Shown here: one piece after another, positions 1-10,117 of the stretch
Position numbering within the stretch: the first letter of the stretch is position 1
Layout of the letters: every line of letters starts with the position of its first letter
Source: Cinnamomum chago
Lineage: Eukaryota; Streptophyta; Magnoliopsida; Laurales; Lauraceae
Reading direction: 5' to 3'
Assembly: GCA_038049695.1 (NCBI GenBank)
Contig: CP142456.1
Span: forward strand, 73,059,922 to 73,123,921
DNA: 64,000 nucleotides
Program-made: the position numbers and the translations under genes
The notes under the pieces: model-generated
The model's input: only the letters and a program-made list of their open reading frames with translations
What the model was told of the DNA's origin: nothing
Database searches by the model: none

Positions 1-182
1 TCAAAGCTTTCGAAATCCTCGCCATTAGTCAAATTGAGATGGATCCCAAGATTTGCATGATCAATTAGAGAGTCCAGCCATCCAAATCGATGGTCTTGAA
101 AGTTTGCATATATTATACACACTCAGACGTCATAAACCCTCAAATGGAATAACCTATTATTTTGCATTGATGATAATTCAAG

Positions 183-476
183 CATGAGCAAAAGAGAGCA
201 CACATTGCGTCTGCCATTGAGTGCTACATGAAGGAGCATGGTGTATCGAGGCCTGAGGCTTGCCAAAAGATTCGAGAAATGGTTACATCAGCATGGAAGG
301 ACATTAACAAGTTCTGCCTCAAACCAATTCCCTTTCCATTGTCTCTACTTTTGCGAGTGGTCAACCTTACACGTGTGATAGAAGTAATCTACCTACATGG
401 AGATGGATACAGTGATTCCTTGGGTGAAACAAAAGAGATGATCAGTGCAATGCTTGTAAATCCTATTCCGATGTGA
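183..476 (+). CDS. TPS: Terpene synthase (TPS-a), copy A, last exon only
   Basis: This is exon 7 of a terpene synthase whose first six exons lie before the window. It follows an AG acceptor at 181-182 and ends at a TGA (474-476), encoding residues 461-557 by alignment with complete copies B-D. It supplies the last NSE/DTE metal ligand (Glu462) and the C-terminal helices, including the Asp534-Gly-Tyr536 element near the active-site lid that is typical of sesquiterpene synthases. Compared with the other copies it has Ile instead of Val at residue 468, and it shares Ser482 with copies C and D. Positions 1-182 are the 3' part of intron 6. The exon is intact; whether the rest of the gene is intact cannot be seen. 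Confidence 0.93.
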   Translation, partial: HEQKRAHIASAIECYMKEHGVSRPEACQKIREMVTSAWKDINKFCLKPIPFPLSLLLRVVNLTRVIEVIYLHGDGYSDSLGETKEMISAMLVNPIPM

Positions 477-668
477 AAAATACTCTCATAACCACTATGA
501 TTATATGTTTTCATATCAATGTTCTATTACTATAGGGGAGCGTTTTACCACTTGATTATTGATGCAAAAATCATGTAAAACTATCACATATATGAAACTA
601 GGTGGTAAAAAGCTTTGATTAATGCTTTACATTTTTTCTACAATCTCTCTCTCTCTCTCTCTGGAATA

Positions 669-1283
669 TGTTAGAAATGCATATTTGTTTTTGGGAAAAA
701 TAAAAACATGGTGGTTGAGTAGAGTTCCTGAATTAAATGTGTCGAATATCCTTTCAATTTTGTATGACAACCACTATTAAAAGTGGAAATAATTAAAACC
801 TTAAATGAGCTCTATTATGCGCTTCCTTGAGTTAGCGGAGGTTTAAAGTACAAAATAAAGAAAAATAAAAAACCTTCAAAGCACTCTCCTTCAATGAAAC
901 AAAAAGAAATTCTGGTCCAAAATGGGTGTCGGTATGAGATAGATCATATATACAAACTCGTTGTGAATGCTCTCAAGTCTTCGAGATGATTAACTTAAGG
1001 GTTCTCATCTCCCTTATATAGAGCAATCCCGAAGAGTCACAACGAGCAATCCCTAAGTTTCATGGCTACCACGGACTCTACCCTTCTAGGAATCCCATAT
1101 CTTCTAAACAGCATGGGATTTATGCCAAAGTGGAAGCTTGATCCTGATCCAAACTCCACAGCCAGGAGTTTGATCTTCACCTACTCTACCAGATCAAGAT
1201 TTGCTAAGAGTTTATCAGCGGCAACCCTCGGGATATATCTGGTGAGGGCCCCATGATAGTAGGGCCACATAATTTTCCTAACA
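669..1283 (-). mobile_element. Copia-like LTR (minus orientation), unit 1
   Basis: A ~615-bp segment bounded by TGTTAG on the left and CTAACA on the right, as expected of LTR ends. Read on the minus strand, the purine-rich AAATGGGAGAT just outside the right end followed by TGTTAGG resembles the polypurine tract and 3' LTR start of Ty1/Copia elements. No second LTR was found in the unit, so this is an old, broken remnant. It begins less than 200 bp after the terpene synthase stop codon. Family assignment rests on these end motifs only. Confidence 0.5.
699..704 (+). terminator. Possible polyadenylation signal AATAAA for the terpene synthase
   Basis: The first canonical AATAAA after the stop codon lies 222 bp downstream, 30 bp inside the Copia-like LTR. 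The same hexamer sits at 17815-17820, 34761-34766 and 51716-51721 behind copies B, C and D. Plant polyadenylation signals are loose, so this is only a candidate. Confidence 0.3.
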
Positions 1284-4156
1284 ATCTCCCATTTAGCTAG
1301 AATGTAATGTATATCAAACGTGCCATCATAAATCCAATATACTACGGTCCCTTCATTTATCTCTAGCCTACGATAGGGCTCAATGAAGGAAAACTCATCA
1401 ATTCTACTAGTGGGATCCACGAGATTGAAATCTCACCTTTGTAACCCACAGTTTAGATATACAGATAACACAATTCAATATAGTGAGGGATTGTGGAATT
1501 ATGGTTCCATTCATTGATGTGATGGCCGACTAAAAACATTTGCATCGGTTCATCGGTTCTTACCAATTTTGGATATCCATAAAGAGATCTAACCCGATGG
1601 ACCAATTTTGGATATCCATAAAGAGATCTAACCCGATGGCCAGTTGCGTTATTGCACTCTCTACAGAGCTACTAAGGGCAATTATCTCTATACCAGAAAT
1701 CAACACCTTTGCCAATGGTTAAAATATAACTAGACATAGACTCCCTCTTGTCCAAGTCACCATGCCCAGAGGCAACCATACAACCATGTAGTTCAAAAAA
1801 TAACAACCATGCGACAAAATGGTGTAGCAAATATTTTTTATGTACCCAAATTCCTCTTATTCACTTGTCATAACAGGCATACCATGATGACTTAGGAATC
1901 TAATTATGAGACAAATGGCGATCCATCTCTAGTCTCATAAATCTCGTATTAAAGTATCTTATGCACGATGAGGATGTCATGCATTATGCTCCTCCCACTA
2001 TTTGATCACGGCTTCAAGTGCAGAGCTTCAATTGCAGTAATAACTGGTAAGACCAGGTCGATCCACATGGAGCTTTAGAAATAAGGCTTTCCAACTCTGT
2101 CACATGCCCTAAATAAAATCTAATTTTAGCCTAAAATTTAGAAAAGTACATTCATCATTCCTACTTTAAACTAAAATTAAATACATTTCCAAAAATAAAA
2201 TTTCCTAAATCTAAAAACCTAATCTAAAATGAATCACAAGTTGCTACAAAAGAACACACAAATTAGAAACAATCCAAAAATAAAACTTACCAAAAATAAA
2301 ACTAAGAAGCTAAATTAAAAAAAAATGAACCTAAGTTAGAAACCAAATCAATCAAAACATGCTCAACATAGATTAGTAACAAATCAAATCACTCAAAAAG
2401 AAAACAACCTACTTTCTAAAATTAGCATGCAAACCTTACTAAATTAGTTTCCTAAATTATAAACTAGGTTAGTCAATTAGGGTTAATATATTTCCTAAGT
2501 TAGTGAATTGAGTTAATCAACTCCCTAAAGTTAAGGACTTTCCAAATAAATAAAGATTTTCAAATCTTAACAAATTTAGAAAGCACTAAGTCAATCATAC
2601 CTTATGTTAGAATTTCCAAATCTTAAGAAACTTCCTAAGTTAAAATCTTCAATTAACAAAAATTAAAAAGATCTTTTATTTGTGAAAATTATCTAAATAA
2701 TGTAAAACACAAAATCAAAAACTAATCCTAAAGTTAGAAAGTTAGTAATGCAATGTATGCCATGAGATGTTAGAAAATTCTAAGTCTAGAAAACTAATAT
2801 GCAGGGCTGTTTTTATGCATGATTTTTCCTAATCTAATGCAACCTAAAACTGAGTTTATTGGCTAGATTTTGAGCTACAATGATGTATGAATCAAATAAA
2901 AAAAAAAAAAAACCAGAAGTGGAAAACGATTTAAAACGAATGAGATATGAGTGTATGATCATGACCTAAAAAAAAAAACTATGCAGAAATTCTGCACACA
3001 GGTGGGTCCGACCAGCCATGTTTGAGCCACTGGTTCACCATCTTTCCAAAATTATTTTTGTTTGAAATTTGGGGGTTTAAAAATAAACTGATCAAACTTT
3101 AATTTCCCAAAGTTTCATTGAAAAATAATGTGTTTTGATCAAGTTTGTAATCGCAAACTTTTTACACAAAATCTGTCCTGAAATTCCTGCAACAATGTGC
3201 TGAATTGTGGACTTTATATTCAGATCCAGATTTCCCAAAAATTATTTGGCCGAGATTATTGACTCAAATCTCTGATTTTTCTTGCCTATTCAATTTCAAA
3301 CTCCGATTCCGGCAACTTAAACATATCTAAACTCCACCAATATGAATATGCATGCTATGCTAATTAGTACCAACCATAAACTATGCATAAAAATTCACAT
3401 AAACATATAAGAAGCAAAAGAAGAAAAGAAAACAACAAATGATTGAATTTAAATGTGTGGTGTAAAAAAAAATGTGTGGATTGCCTATGTAATTGAAAAA
3501 TTATGAATTGAAAAATTATGAATTGAAAAATTATTTTAATCATGAATGCCATGATCTTAGAATTTCAAAATCATCTTAGGCATTGATAGGTTCATATTTT
3601 GGAAAACACTTTTTGGATTTATTTAAACATGAAACCAAGAATGACTTCCATGACCTAAAATCCCACTTTGAAAATCACTTTCAATTCAAAAAATCTGCTA
3701 GTAGATCACCAGTAGGTCAGCAGGAGTTCAGCCTACCTGAGGTCGGCTAGCCGCCTGTATATGTTAGTGACCGTTAGAATATGATCGTTAGACGTCGGCT
3801 AGTGGCCCAAAGAGCCGTTGGAACCTTTTTTTACTATATATTGGAACCTATTCCTTGGGTTTTGAGCAAACACAATTGAATCTTTTGAGGTGTTTTGGAA
3901 CCTAAGGAAGGAGAATCAATTAAGGAAGGCTTATGGGTCACTTAATTGGAAAGCAAAAGCTTGGATTCATTAGTAAAATCAATCTAAGTAAGCTTTGATT
4001 TCCTTATCTTATATTAAATGCTTTGTTTAAATTATTGATAAATTAATTTTAGCATGTTAACTATGATTAGTTGAATCCATTACATGCATTTCACTTTTAA
4101 CATCTATCATATATTATAAGGGGCCGACTCCAATACAGGAACACTGCAACATAATA
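1284..4156. other. Non-coding intergenic stretch with retroelement debris, unit 1
   Basis: No credible gene. The part nearest 1284 looks like the 3' internal edge of the Copia-like fragment on the minus strand. From about 2100 to 3600 the DNA is very AT-rich with many A runs. Around 3720-3870 there is a GC-richer patch with two copies of GTCGGCTAG and repeated ACCGTTAG-type motifs followed by a TATATATT run, a composition common in the promoter part of plant LTRs; it may be another old LTR remnant. Equivalent stretches are 18400-21251, 35346-38204 and 52301-55158. Confidence 0.4.
1562..1639 (+). repeat. 39-bp perfect tandem duplication, unit 1
   Basis: Two adjacent identical 39-bp copies (1562-1600 and 1601-1639), each beginning ACCAATTTTGG and ending AACCCGATGG. 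The duplication is present in every unit (18678-18755, 35624-35701, 52579-52656), so it predates the array. Confidence 0.9.
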
Positions 4157-4165
4157 CCATGTCCC

Positions 4166-4652
4166 ATCAATCTCTATAAGCCCAAATTCCTTAGGCTCTC
4201 CTCCTTAACACAAATAGTGTGAGGACCATCCCCAAAATGAATCTTCTATTGCCCTAGTCTCCAATGCTTCCTCCAGGAAAGCTAGGAGAGGCAAATTTAA
4301 GGGAGCAGTAGTTGCTTTAGGACCTACTACAAGAAATTTAAGAGGTTGTCCTCCGCCCCAGGAGACCTTCATGATGTCTTTGTTAAAGGTTATGGATATC
4401 TTCTCCTTCTAGGCCAGCACTAGTAAAAGCTGAAGGCATGTCGATTTTTACTTTTATTTGCCCTATCAGCTTTATGTATTTAGCTCTCTTTAGGTGAAAG
4501 CTTTCTTTCTTTATTTTTTTTCCCACTTTCTGTCTATATTAGCTAGGCTTCTCTTTGTTGAGTCCTCAGATGTTTTGTCATTATGGTTGATTTTCTCAGC
4601 CCATATATATTTCCCTTTGCTTTTAATACAATTTACCTTATAGAAAAAAAAA
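4166..4652 (+). mobile_element. 5'-truncated LINE-like 3' tail, unit 1
   Basis: The segment ends with GCTTTTAATACAATTTACC, then TTATAG and a poly-A run, closely like the 3' ends of plant L1-type LINEs. It is flanked by CCATGTCCC (4157-4165) and CCATGTACC (4653-4661), an eight-of-nine match that could be the target-site duplication. No reverse transcriptase coding sequence is left, so only the tail inserted. This is the only unit where the tail is at full visible length (487 bp; 345-346 bp elsewhere). The 5' edge depends on accepting the imperfect duplication. Confidence 0.42.
4411..4552. other. 142-bp segment present only in unit 1
   Basis: Units 2-4 jump directly from the bases before 4411 to the bases after 4552. 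The segment is bracketed by a 5-bp direct repeat CTTCT (4406-4410 and 4548-4552), of which one copy remains in the other units. This is the pattern left by deletion between short repeats in the ancestor of units 2-4. A precise insertion in unit 1 is less likely, because the segment reads as a continuous part of the LINE-like tail. Confidence 0.85.
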
Positions 4653-4661
4653 CCATGTACC

Positions 4662-5862
4662 TTCCCAATTCCCCGTTTCAGTACATGCCACGCACTAATG
4701 ACTATGGTTTACCTTTCTTATTAATGACTTCTAGAAGCCATATAAAGTACCTTTATAGCTAGGCTGACACCAAGGACTTTATGTTTGTTAACCTTTTCAT
4801 ATTTTTTATATAAACTTTTTTCTCATGCGCGTGATTTTTTTTTATGCCTGTAGCTCTATCTTATTTAAATTTTATATATGTAAATTCTTTTTCAATTCAT
4901 CGTCATTGCTAAGAAATTAATGTGTTATTCAGAAATCAATGTGTTATTCCTACATTCACATATATATTGAAATAAACGTACGTTAATGGAATGATCTATA
5001 TTAAACTGTTTAGGACAAAACTTGTTAGGTAAAACAAAAGTATCCCACTTTAGATGCCTTTTGTTTTTCTGAAGATAACAATACGTACTACTAGACCATC
5101 ATTTTCTAAAATAAGTTAAAATAAAAAATATATATTTATGTGCATGTATGTATGTATGTATGTTCAAGGGGAAGCAGTTGGCCCTCTGTTTTTCGAAAAT
5201 GGATTTCAATCTATGTTTAATAAATCCACAGTAAACACACATTTACTGCTGAGAAGACATTTGAAAAACATTAAGGGGAAAATGAAAGATATTTATTGAT
5301 TTAGAAATGGTTACATAGGATTCCATTGTGGAAAACTTGCCGTGCACTAACTAATAAGTATATCTTGGGTGATTATATAGAGGATGAGACATGAATGAAG
5401 TAGGAGTAAAATGGGTAAGATTTGTATTGAAGGCCTATTTTAAACTTCCATTTACTTGGCTCAAATAATCACATTCAAAGAATAAATCCAGATGAAGCTT
5501 ATTAGTGTATGTTACTTGTAGATGTAGTGGTGATAACTTCAAAACAATAAATCAAGTTAATGGAAAAAAACTTGAAAAAGCACTTTTTACTTAGGGTTTA
5601 TTTGTTTTCATTGAATATACATAGGAATTAATGGTCAAATGAGATTTTCAAACAAGGGTTATTAAAGAGCCAAGGGCGAAGAAAATGAGGTGTGAGGTGA
5701 AAGATGTATGGAAGCTATCTATATGGGACCCTGACTTTCATACTATATATTTAAATTAATGAGGGCTGGATATTCACCTTTGACATTTCATTTTTAACGA
5801 CTTATATAAATATACTCTTAAAATTCTTAGGAATTCAATTACATGAACCACACAAGCTTTTA
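4662..5862. other. Intergenic DNA without recognisable features, unit 1
   Basis: AT-rich, with no credible ORF on either strand. Only simple features are seen: a short (TATG)n run near 5146-5163 and scattered A/T runs. Equivalent stretches lie at about 21615-22814, 38569-39768 and 55523-56722. Confidence 0.6.
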
Positions 5863-7308
5863 GGGCCTGTTCTTTACAACAATTCATAGAGTTTTTCTCT
5901 GGAAAATTTCAAAATCTCCGACAGCTATACCCTAATGTGGAATTCCTAAATCCTCCTCTTGAATGGAACATTTGAAATTCAAGAAAAATGCATAGAGATT
6001 CCCATCATTAATTGGGAACAAATGTAACATCATATACTTAACACCATTTCGTCTCTGATAAAAAAAGATTTCTTTGATCACTCAACTAACATTCTGAATA
6101 TTTTATGCCTAGAAAATGGATATTAAATGTTTCTATGCAAGATTGAGGGCCTACTCATTTAAGGATGAGTTAGAAAAAACACCACCTTAATCCAAATCAA
6201 ACATGCGAGATTACAAAGATAGCAAGTGTAAACCACATAACGTACTGAGTAGAAGCACTTGATGTAACAACTCTCTCCGTTTTAATTTCTTATTAACTTC
6301 TTAGGGTAACACGAGGAGGAGTATGTTTATAATGATGCATTTTTAATAGCATTTTAGAATCTTAAATCCACAATTTCCTCTTATGTAGTGCAATGTGGTG
6401 ATCATCATATCACGAGTTTTGAAAATAGCACTTATATTTTTCATTTATAAAGATTGATTCTAATTGTGATTTTGACAATCCCATTATAATTCATAAAAGA
6501 TGTTATTTGTATTATATTACATGTGCTAGACGCCGGTAGGTTAATTAAGCTAGTCTTAAAGATTTTTGAGATTTTCACAATTGATAGTGCAGTTTTTAAA
6601 GACTTGTTTCTTTGCAAGAATTTCTGACAGGAATTTAGGCTGTCTGTGAATTCCTGAATTGTAGTCGGAAATTCCATGTTCACTTGCTTGCATTCCCAGC
6701 ATTTGAGGCAAGTAGTATTTTGAAATTCCAAAAAAGTGGACTTCCCAAATGCTAGCCTTGACTCCAGCATTTACAAATTCAAGCATTCTGAGAGGCTTGT
6801 TGGAACTTCGGCTCTCCCCCAACGATTGATTTTAATCTTCTCCTCTATTCTACTGTAACAAAATCAAGTCCAGACATCTTCTTCCTCCACCCTCCTTTCA
6901 TATGTTTGCCTATTTTTCTCTTTTTTTTTTTTTTTTTTGCTGCATGCTATTTTTTCTAGAGGGTTTTGATGGAATGGAAAGAAGAAGGGTTTTTTGGGGT
7001 CTTAATGGAATGGAATCGGTGGGTTCTCTTAGATCTGAACCGGATGGTAAGTGACAGGGGCTATTTGGTTGGATGGATGGATTGATTTGTGGCTTGTGTT
7101 GGCTGAGAGATGAAGAAATTCAAATGGATATGAAGTCGAAAATTTTTGGAGTTTAGGTAGCCTGAAATTCTCAGGGAGGAATTTTGGCCTAAAAGAAACA
7201 AGAAATTTAGGAATACCAGAATTAATAGGACTTTAAAATTCCACCATCTCAAATTCTACAGGTTCCAACATACGTGAATTCTAAAAATTAATGCAAAGAA
7301 ACAGGCCC
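5863..7308. mobile_element. Non-autonomous DNA transposon candidate, 1446 bp, unit 1
   Basis: The left end begins GGGCCTGTTCTTTAC and the right end, read in reverse complement, begins GGGCCTGTTTCTTTGC, giving a terminal inverted repeat of about 14 bp with one gap. Termini starting GGGCCTGTTT are common in plant hAT and PIF/Harbinger elements. The interior has no transposase; short minus-strand ORFs near 6441-6822 and 7061-7252 resemble no family I know. A pure T run lies at about 6920-6938. I could not find a convincing target-site duplication, so the superfamily is left open. Confidence 0.45.
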
Positions 7309-7700
7309 GAAAAGTTAAGCAAAGAAATAATGTGAAACTTTCCCTTGTCCTTCACCATATTTCTCTTATTTCTATTGGCTGAGTTGTTATTTCATTTTCT
7401 GGGTCCCTTTTCTTTTCCAACTTCAACTTAAAACTACTCGTGGATAGGATCAACATCATGTCAGAATTGTTTATTACCATAGGAACATTCCATTTCACGA
7501 GGAGTACTGTCTAGAGTTTATTAGACATTCTCACCTAAAAAAAGACAACATATTTTTTTATGTGGCTCACCTCGCTTCTCCTACATAGTTGGCACCAATC
7601 TATTTCACAATAATTTTATATGTACTTGCTAGTAAGAGTTGGAATATAAAAAGAATCGATTAATTTAAAGAAGATTGTACTTTGTGGCTAATTTTTATTG
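7309..7700. other. Intergenic DNA without recognisable features, unit 1
   Basis: AT-rich sequence between the DNA transposon candidate and the SINE-like segment, without ORFs or repeats I can name. Equivalents are 24261-24652, 41215-41606 and 58169-58560. Confidence 0.6.
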
Positions 7701-7800
7701 GATTGTTGTAGCTCAGCTAGTTAGGGTAAATGTCAGAATGCACGAGTTCAAATGAACAATTGTGTTCCGCTCAAAGGAGAAAATTCACCAGTTAATATCA
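7701..7800 (+). mobile_element. SINE-like / tRNA-derived segment, unit 1
   Basis: TAGCTCAGCTAGTTAGGG at 7709-7726 is close to an RNA polymerase III A box in a tRNA context, and GAGTTCAAATG at 7744-7754 is a degenerate B box about 35 bp downstream, the spacing of a tRNA-derived SINE head. It cannot be folded into a full tRNA by eye, so it is more likely an old SINE or tRNA pseudogene than a working tRNA. Confidence 0.4.
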
Positions 7801-9929
7801 AGATAGTTATGAATTAAAAGTCGTCAGAAGTTTGGGTTTCTCTTGGATTATTGATGGAAATTAATGAAAAAAATAAAAATAGGAAAGGAATAAAACATAT
7901 TTGAAATCTTCACTCATATTGAAATATTCTTACTTTTAACGGTGTTTTTCACTTTCGTGCTGCACTTTTTGCTTAGGGGCTTGGTTTGGATAGGTGATTT
8001 TTGTGGGAGTGGTGGTCTCAGTGAAAAAAAAAATGAAAAACAAGCTTTTCCTAAATTTTAAGCAATCCTAAAAATTCTAATCGTGTAAAAGGGGCTTCAA
8101 TTAAAAAGTAAAACCGAAGAACCACAAATAGCCATTAAATAGTTTATTCGTAGATTAGAAAAACTAAAAGCAAGAAAAATCACAAGACTTGGAAAGAGTA
8201 AGTTTAGATGAGTAAAATGAAGTTTGACTTAGGTGAGGAAGCTTTTGGGTGAAAAAAATAGCCACAAGTGAGGTAGGAAGGTGTCACGTCCCCAGAACCC
8301 GATTAGAGAATAAACCGGATCCTTAGAGTGAAATTTAGGACTAATTAGAATTTTTGTCCTTTAGGCCCAAGGATCATAAGTTCGCTGTGAGGATATAATA
8401 TTTCAAGCCTCATGTATAATAAGAATTGCGAAGTTCATACAAATCTAGGCATATGGAATATCAACAATGGATAATGACTTCATTTAATAATTAAAGTTGC
8501 ACAAAAGAATAAACAAAACTAACCAAGGAGTTAATTAATTACACTGGCACTACTCTAACACTAGAAGAAACTCGCTCATTATCTAAACTCACTTAAATAT
8601 CTAAAATATAAATAATTATAAAAATAATAAAATAAACGGGTCAATGGGCCTACTATTGGGCCCAACTGACCCCAGTAAGGTCTTGGACCTTATAGAAGGT
8701 GGCTACCCAGATTTTTATTTTTTTCCATTTCTATTAAACATTACAGGGCTGGACGGATTGATCATTAGACATTACAATCTTTTCATTGAGCTTTCAAACC
8801 GGTACCAACGGATGGATCAAAAACTTTGACAAGGAGAAGTTGATGCTACACTTGGCCTGAAATCTAGCCAAACATCTTGACATCTAAAATACATACGCCA
8901 GAAATTCAAAATCAAGAAACCAGACGTCTAGAGTTGCGTTTAGATGTCAGGGGACAAGAAATCTAAAGATGATAGATGCCTAGGTTAATGTGAAGCAAAA
9001 GTTCCTTGTAGGGGATTTTATCGGAAAAACCCCCTTAAATTCGGTGGAGACCAAAAACTAGAATGGTCATAGAGGCTCTTTTCAGTTTTTTTCTTTCTTT
9101 TATTGTATCGAGTAGCAATATTGCTGCTCCTCTGTAAATATTGCTGCTCATTGCGTCACCTTCCTTCTTTTCTACTTTGCATGTCCACTATTCACTCATT
9201 CAACTAAGTAATGACGCATCTTGTTCTCTTAAATTATCTCCAAACTTCAAATCAAGCAATCAATACTGCAAACGACCCAAATTATTGTTGAATCATGAGC
9301 GCTCATTTAAATTAAACAAACAACCCTTTGCCCCAAACGAGGAGACTTCCAGCTCAGAGCCATAAATATTCCTTTAGTATTACTTAAATTACAAAAACAA
9401 ATACCTGGGATTTAGTAGAGGAGAAACTTCTCTAGCCAGAGAACTACACGACCAGTCTAGTTCTATGGGCCCCACATACGCCCGCATTTGATCAATGCAG
9501 CTCCATTCGCAGTCTTTAGTCCCCATGATTTAGCACCATGTGCAACTTTGTGGTCATCAAACCTTTCTTCGTCATTGGATTGAATTTCAATTTTCAAAAT
9601 ATCTACAGTTAAAAGACCATTAAATCTTAAGACTCTTAAATCGAGGACTACAATTGACATTTTGCATGACCCTTATCGGTAAAAAGACCTTTCGCATCTA
9701 CCTCTAATGGCACAAACGCATCCAAGTGGGCCCCACGAGCTGGACTACAAGCAGAGTATGTGGTCTGCTCGTAGGTGAAGATTTTGATCCTTTAATTAGT
9801 AGGATTGGTTTTCTGTTAAATACTTCAGAAGAAAATTGGTCTCCTCTAGCAAACAATCTCTTTTGGATTAGTAAACGGTTGCGACTGCTGAGTATTTAGG
9901 TAAAACATTCCTTTTGTGATTGAAACTAA
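7801..9929. other. Upstream intergenic region of copy B
   Basis: No gene. TGTCACGTCCCCAGAACCCG at 8282 looks like the start of a plant Gypsy-type LTR, but I cannot find a matching end. A 13-bp direct repeat AATATTGCTGCTC occurs twice at about 9117-9150. The last kilobase is likely the proximal promoter; AAACGGTTG near 9881, about 45 bp before the TATA box, matches a MYB core. Equivalents are 24753-26880, 41707-43834 and 58661-60788. Confidence 0.4.
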
Positions 9930-9937
9930 TATAAATA
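9930..9937 (+). promoter_or_regulatory. TATA box of terpene synthase copy B
   Basis: TATAAATA lies 181 bp before the chosen ATG, placing the expected transcription start near 9960-9970 and a leader of about 150 nt. A second weaker TTTAAATA at 10031-10038 could start a short leader. Confidence 0.5.
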
Positions 9938-10117
9938 CCAAGTTTTATAGCTAGCCAGACAGCTCAACGGCCTTAGCAAAAAACCCTTTTTGCTTGTCCT
10001 CTAGCAAACACATCCCTTTCCCACACACCTTTTAAATACCCAGCCATGCCATGCTTTGATATATTCATACACATTTTAAATCAGATTTCCTTACACACAC
10101 ACACACATTCTAGCAGT

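Noticed and set aside
6441-6822. Overlapping minus-strand ORFs of 109 and 88 codons, repeated in each unit
   Set aside because: They lie inside the DNA transposon candidate, overlap each other in different frames, and show no domain or composition I recognise as coding.
7701-7780. A functional tRNA gene
   Set aside because: The A box is good but the B box is degenerate and no cloverleaf with a matching acceptor stem could be drawn.
8644-8829. 61-codon ORF seen only in unit 1
   Set aside because: A single extra C near 8675 in unit 1 opens the frame; the other units do not keep it, and the sequence resembles no protein I know.
8282-8900. A Gypsy-type LTR starting TGTCACGTCCCC
   Set aside because: Only the start looks right; no convincing LTR end, primer-binding site or second copy was found.
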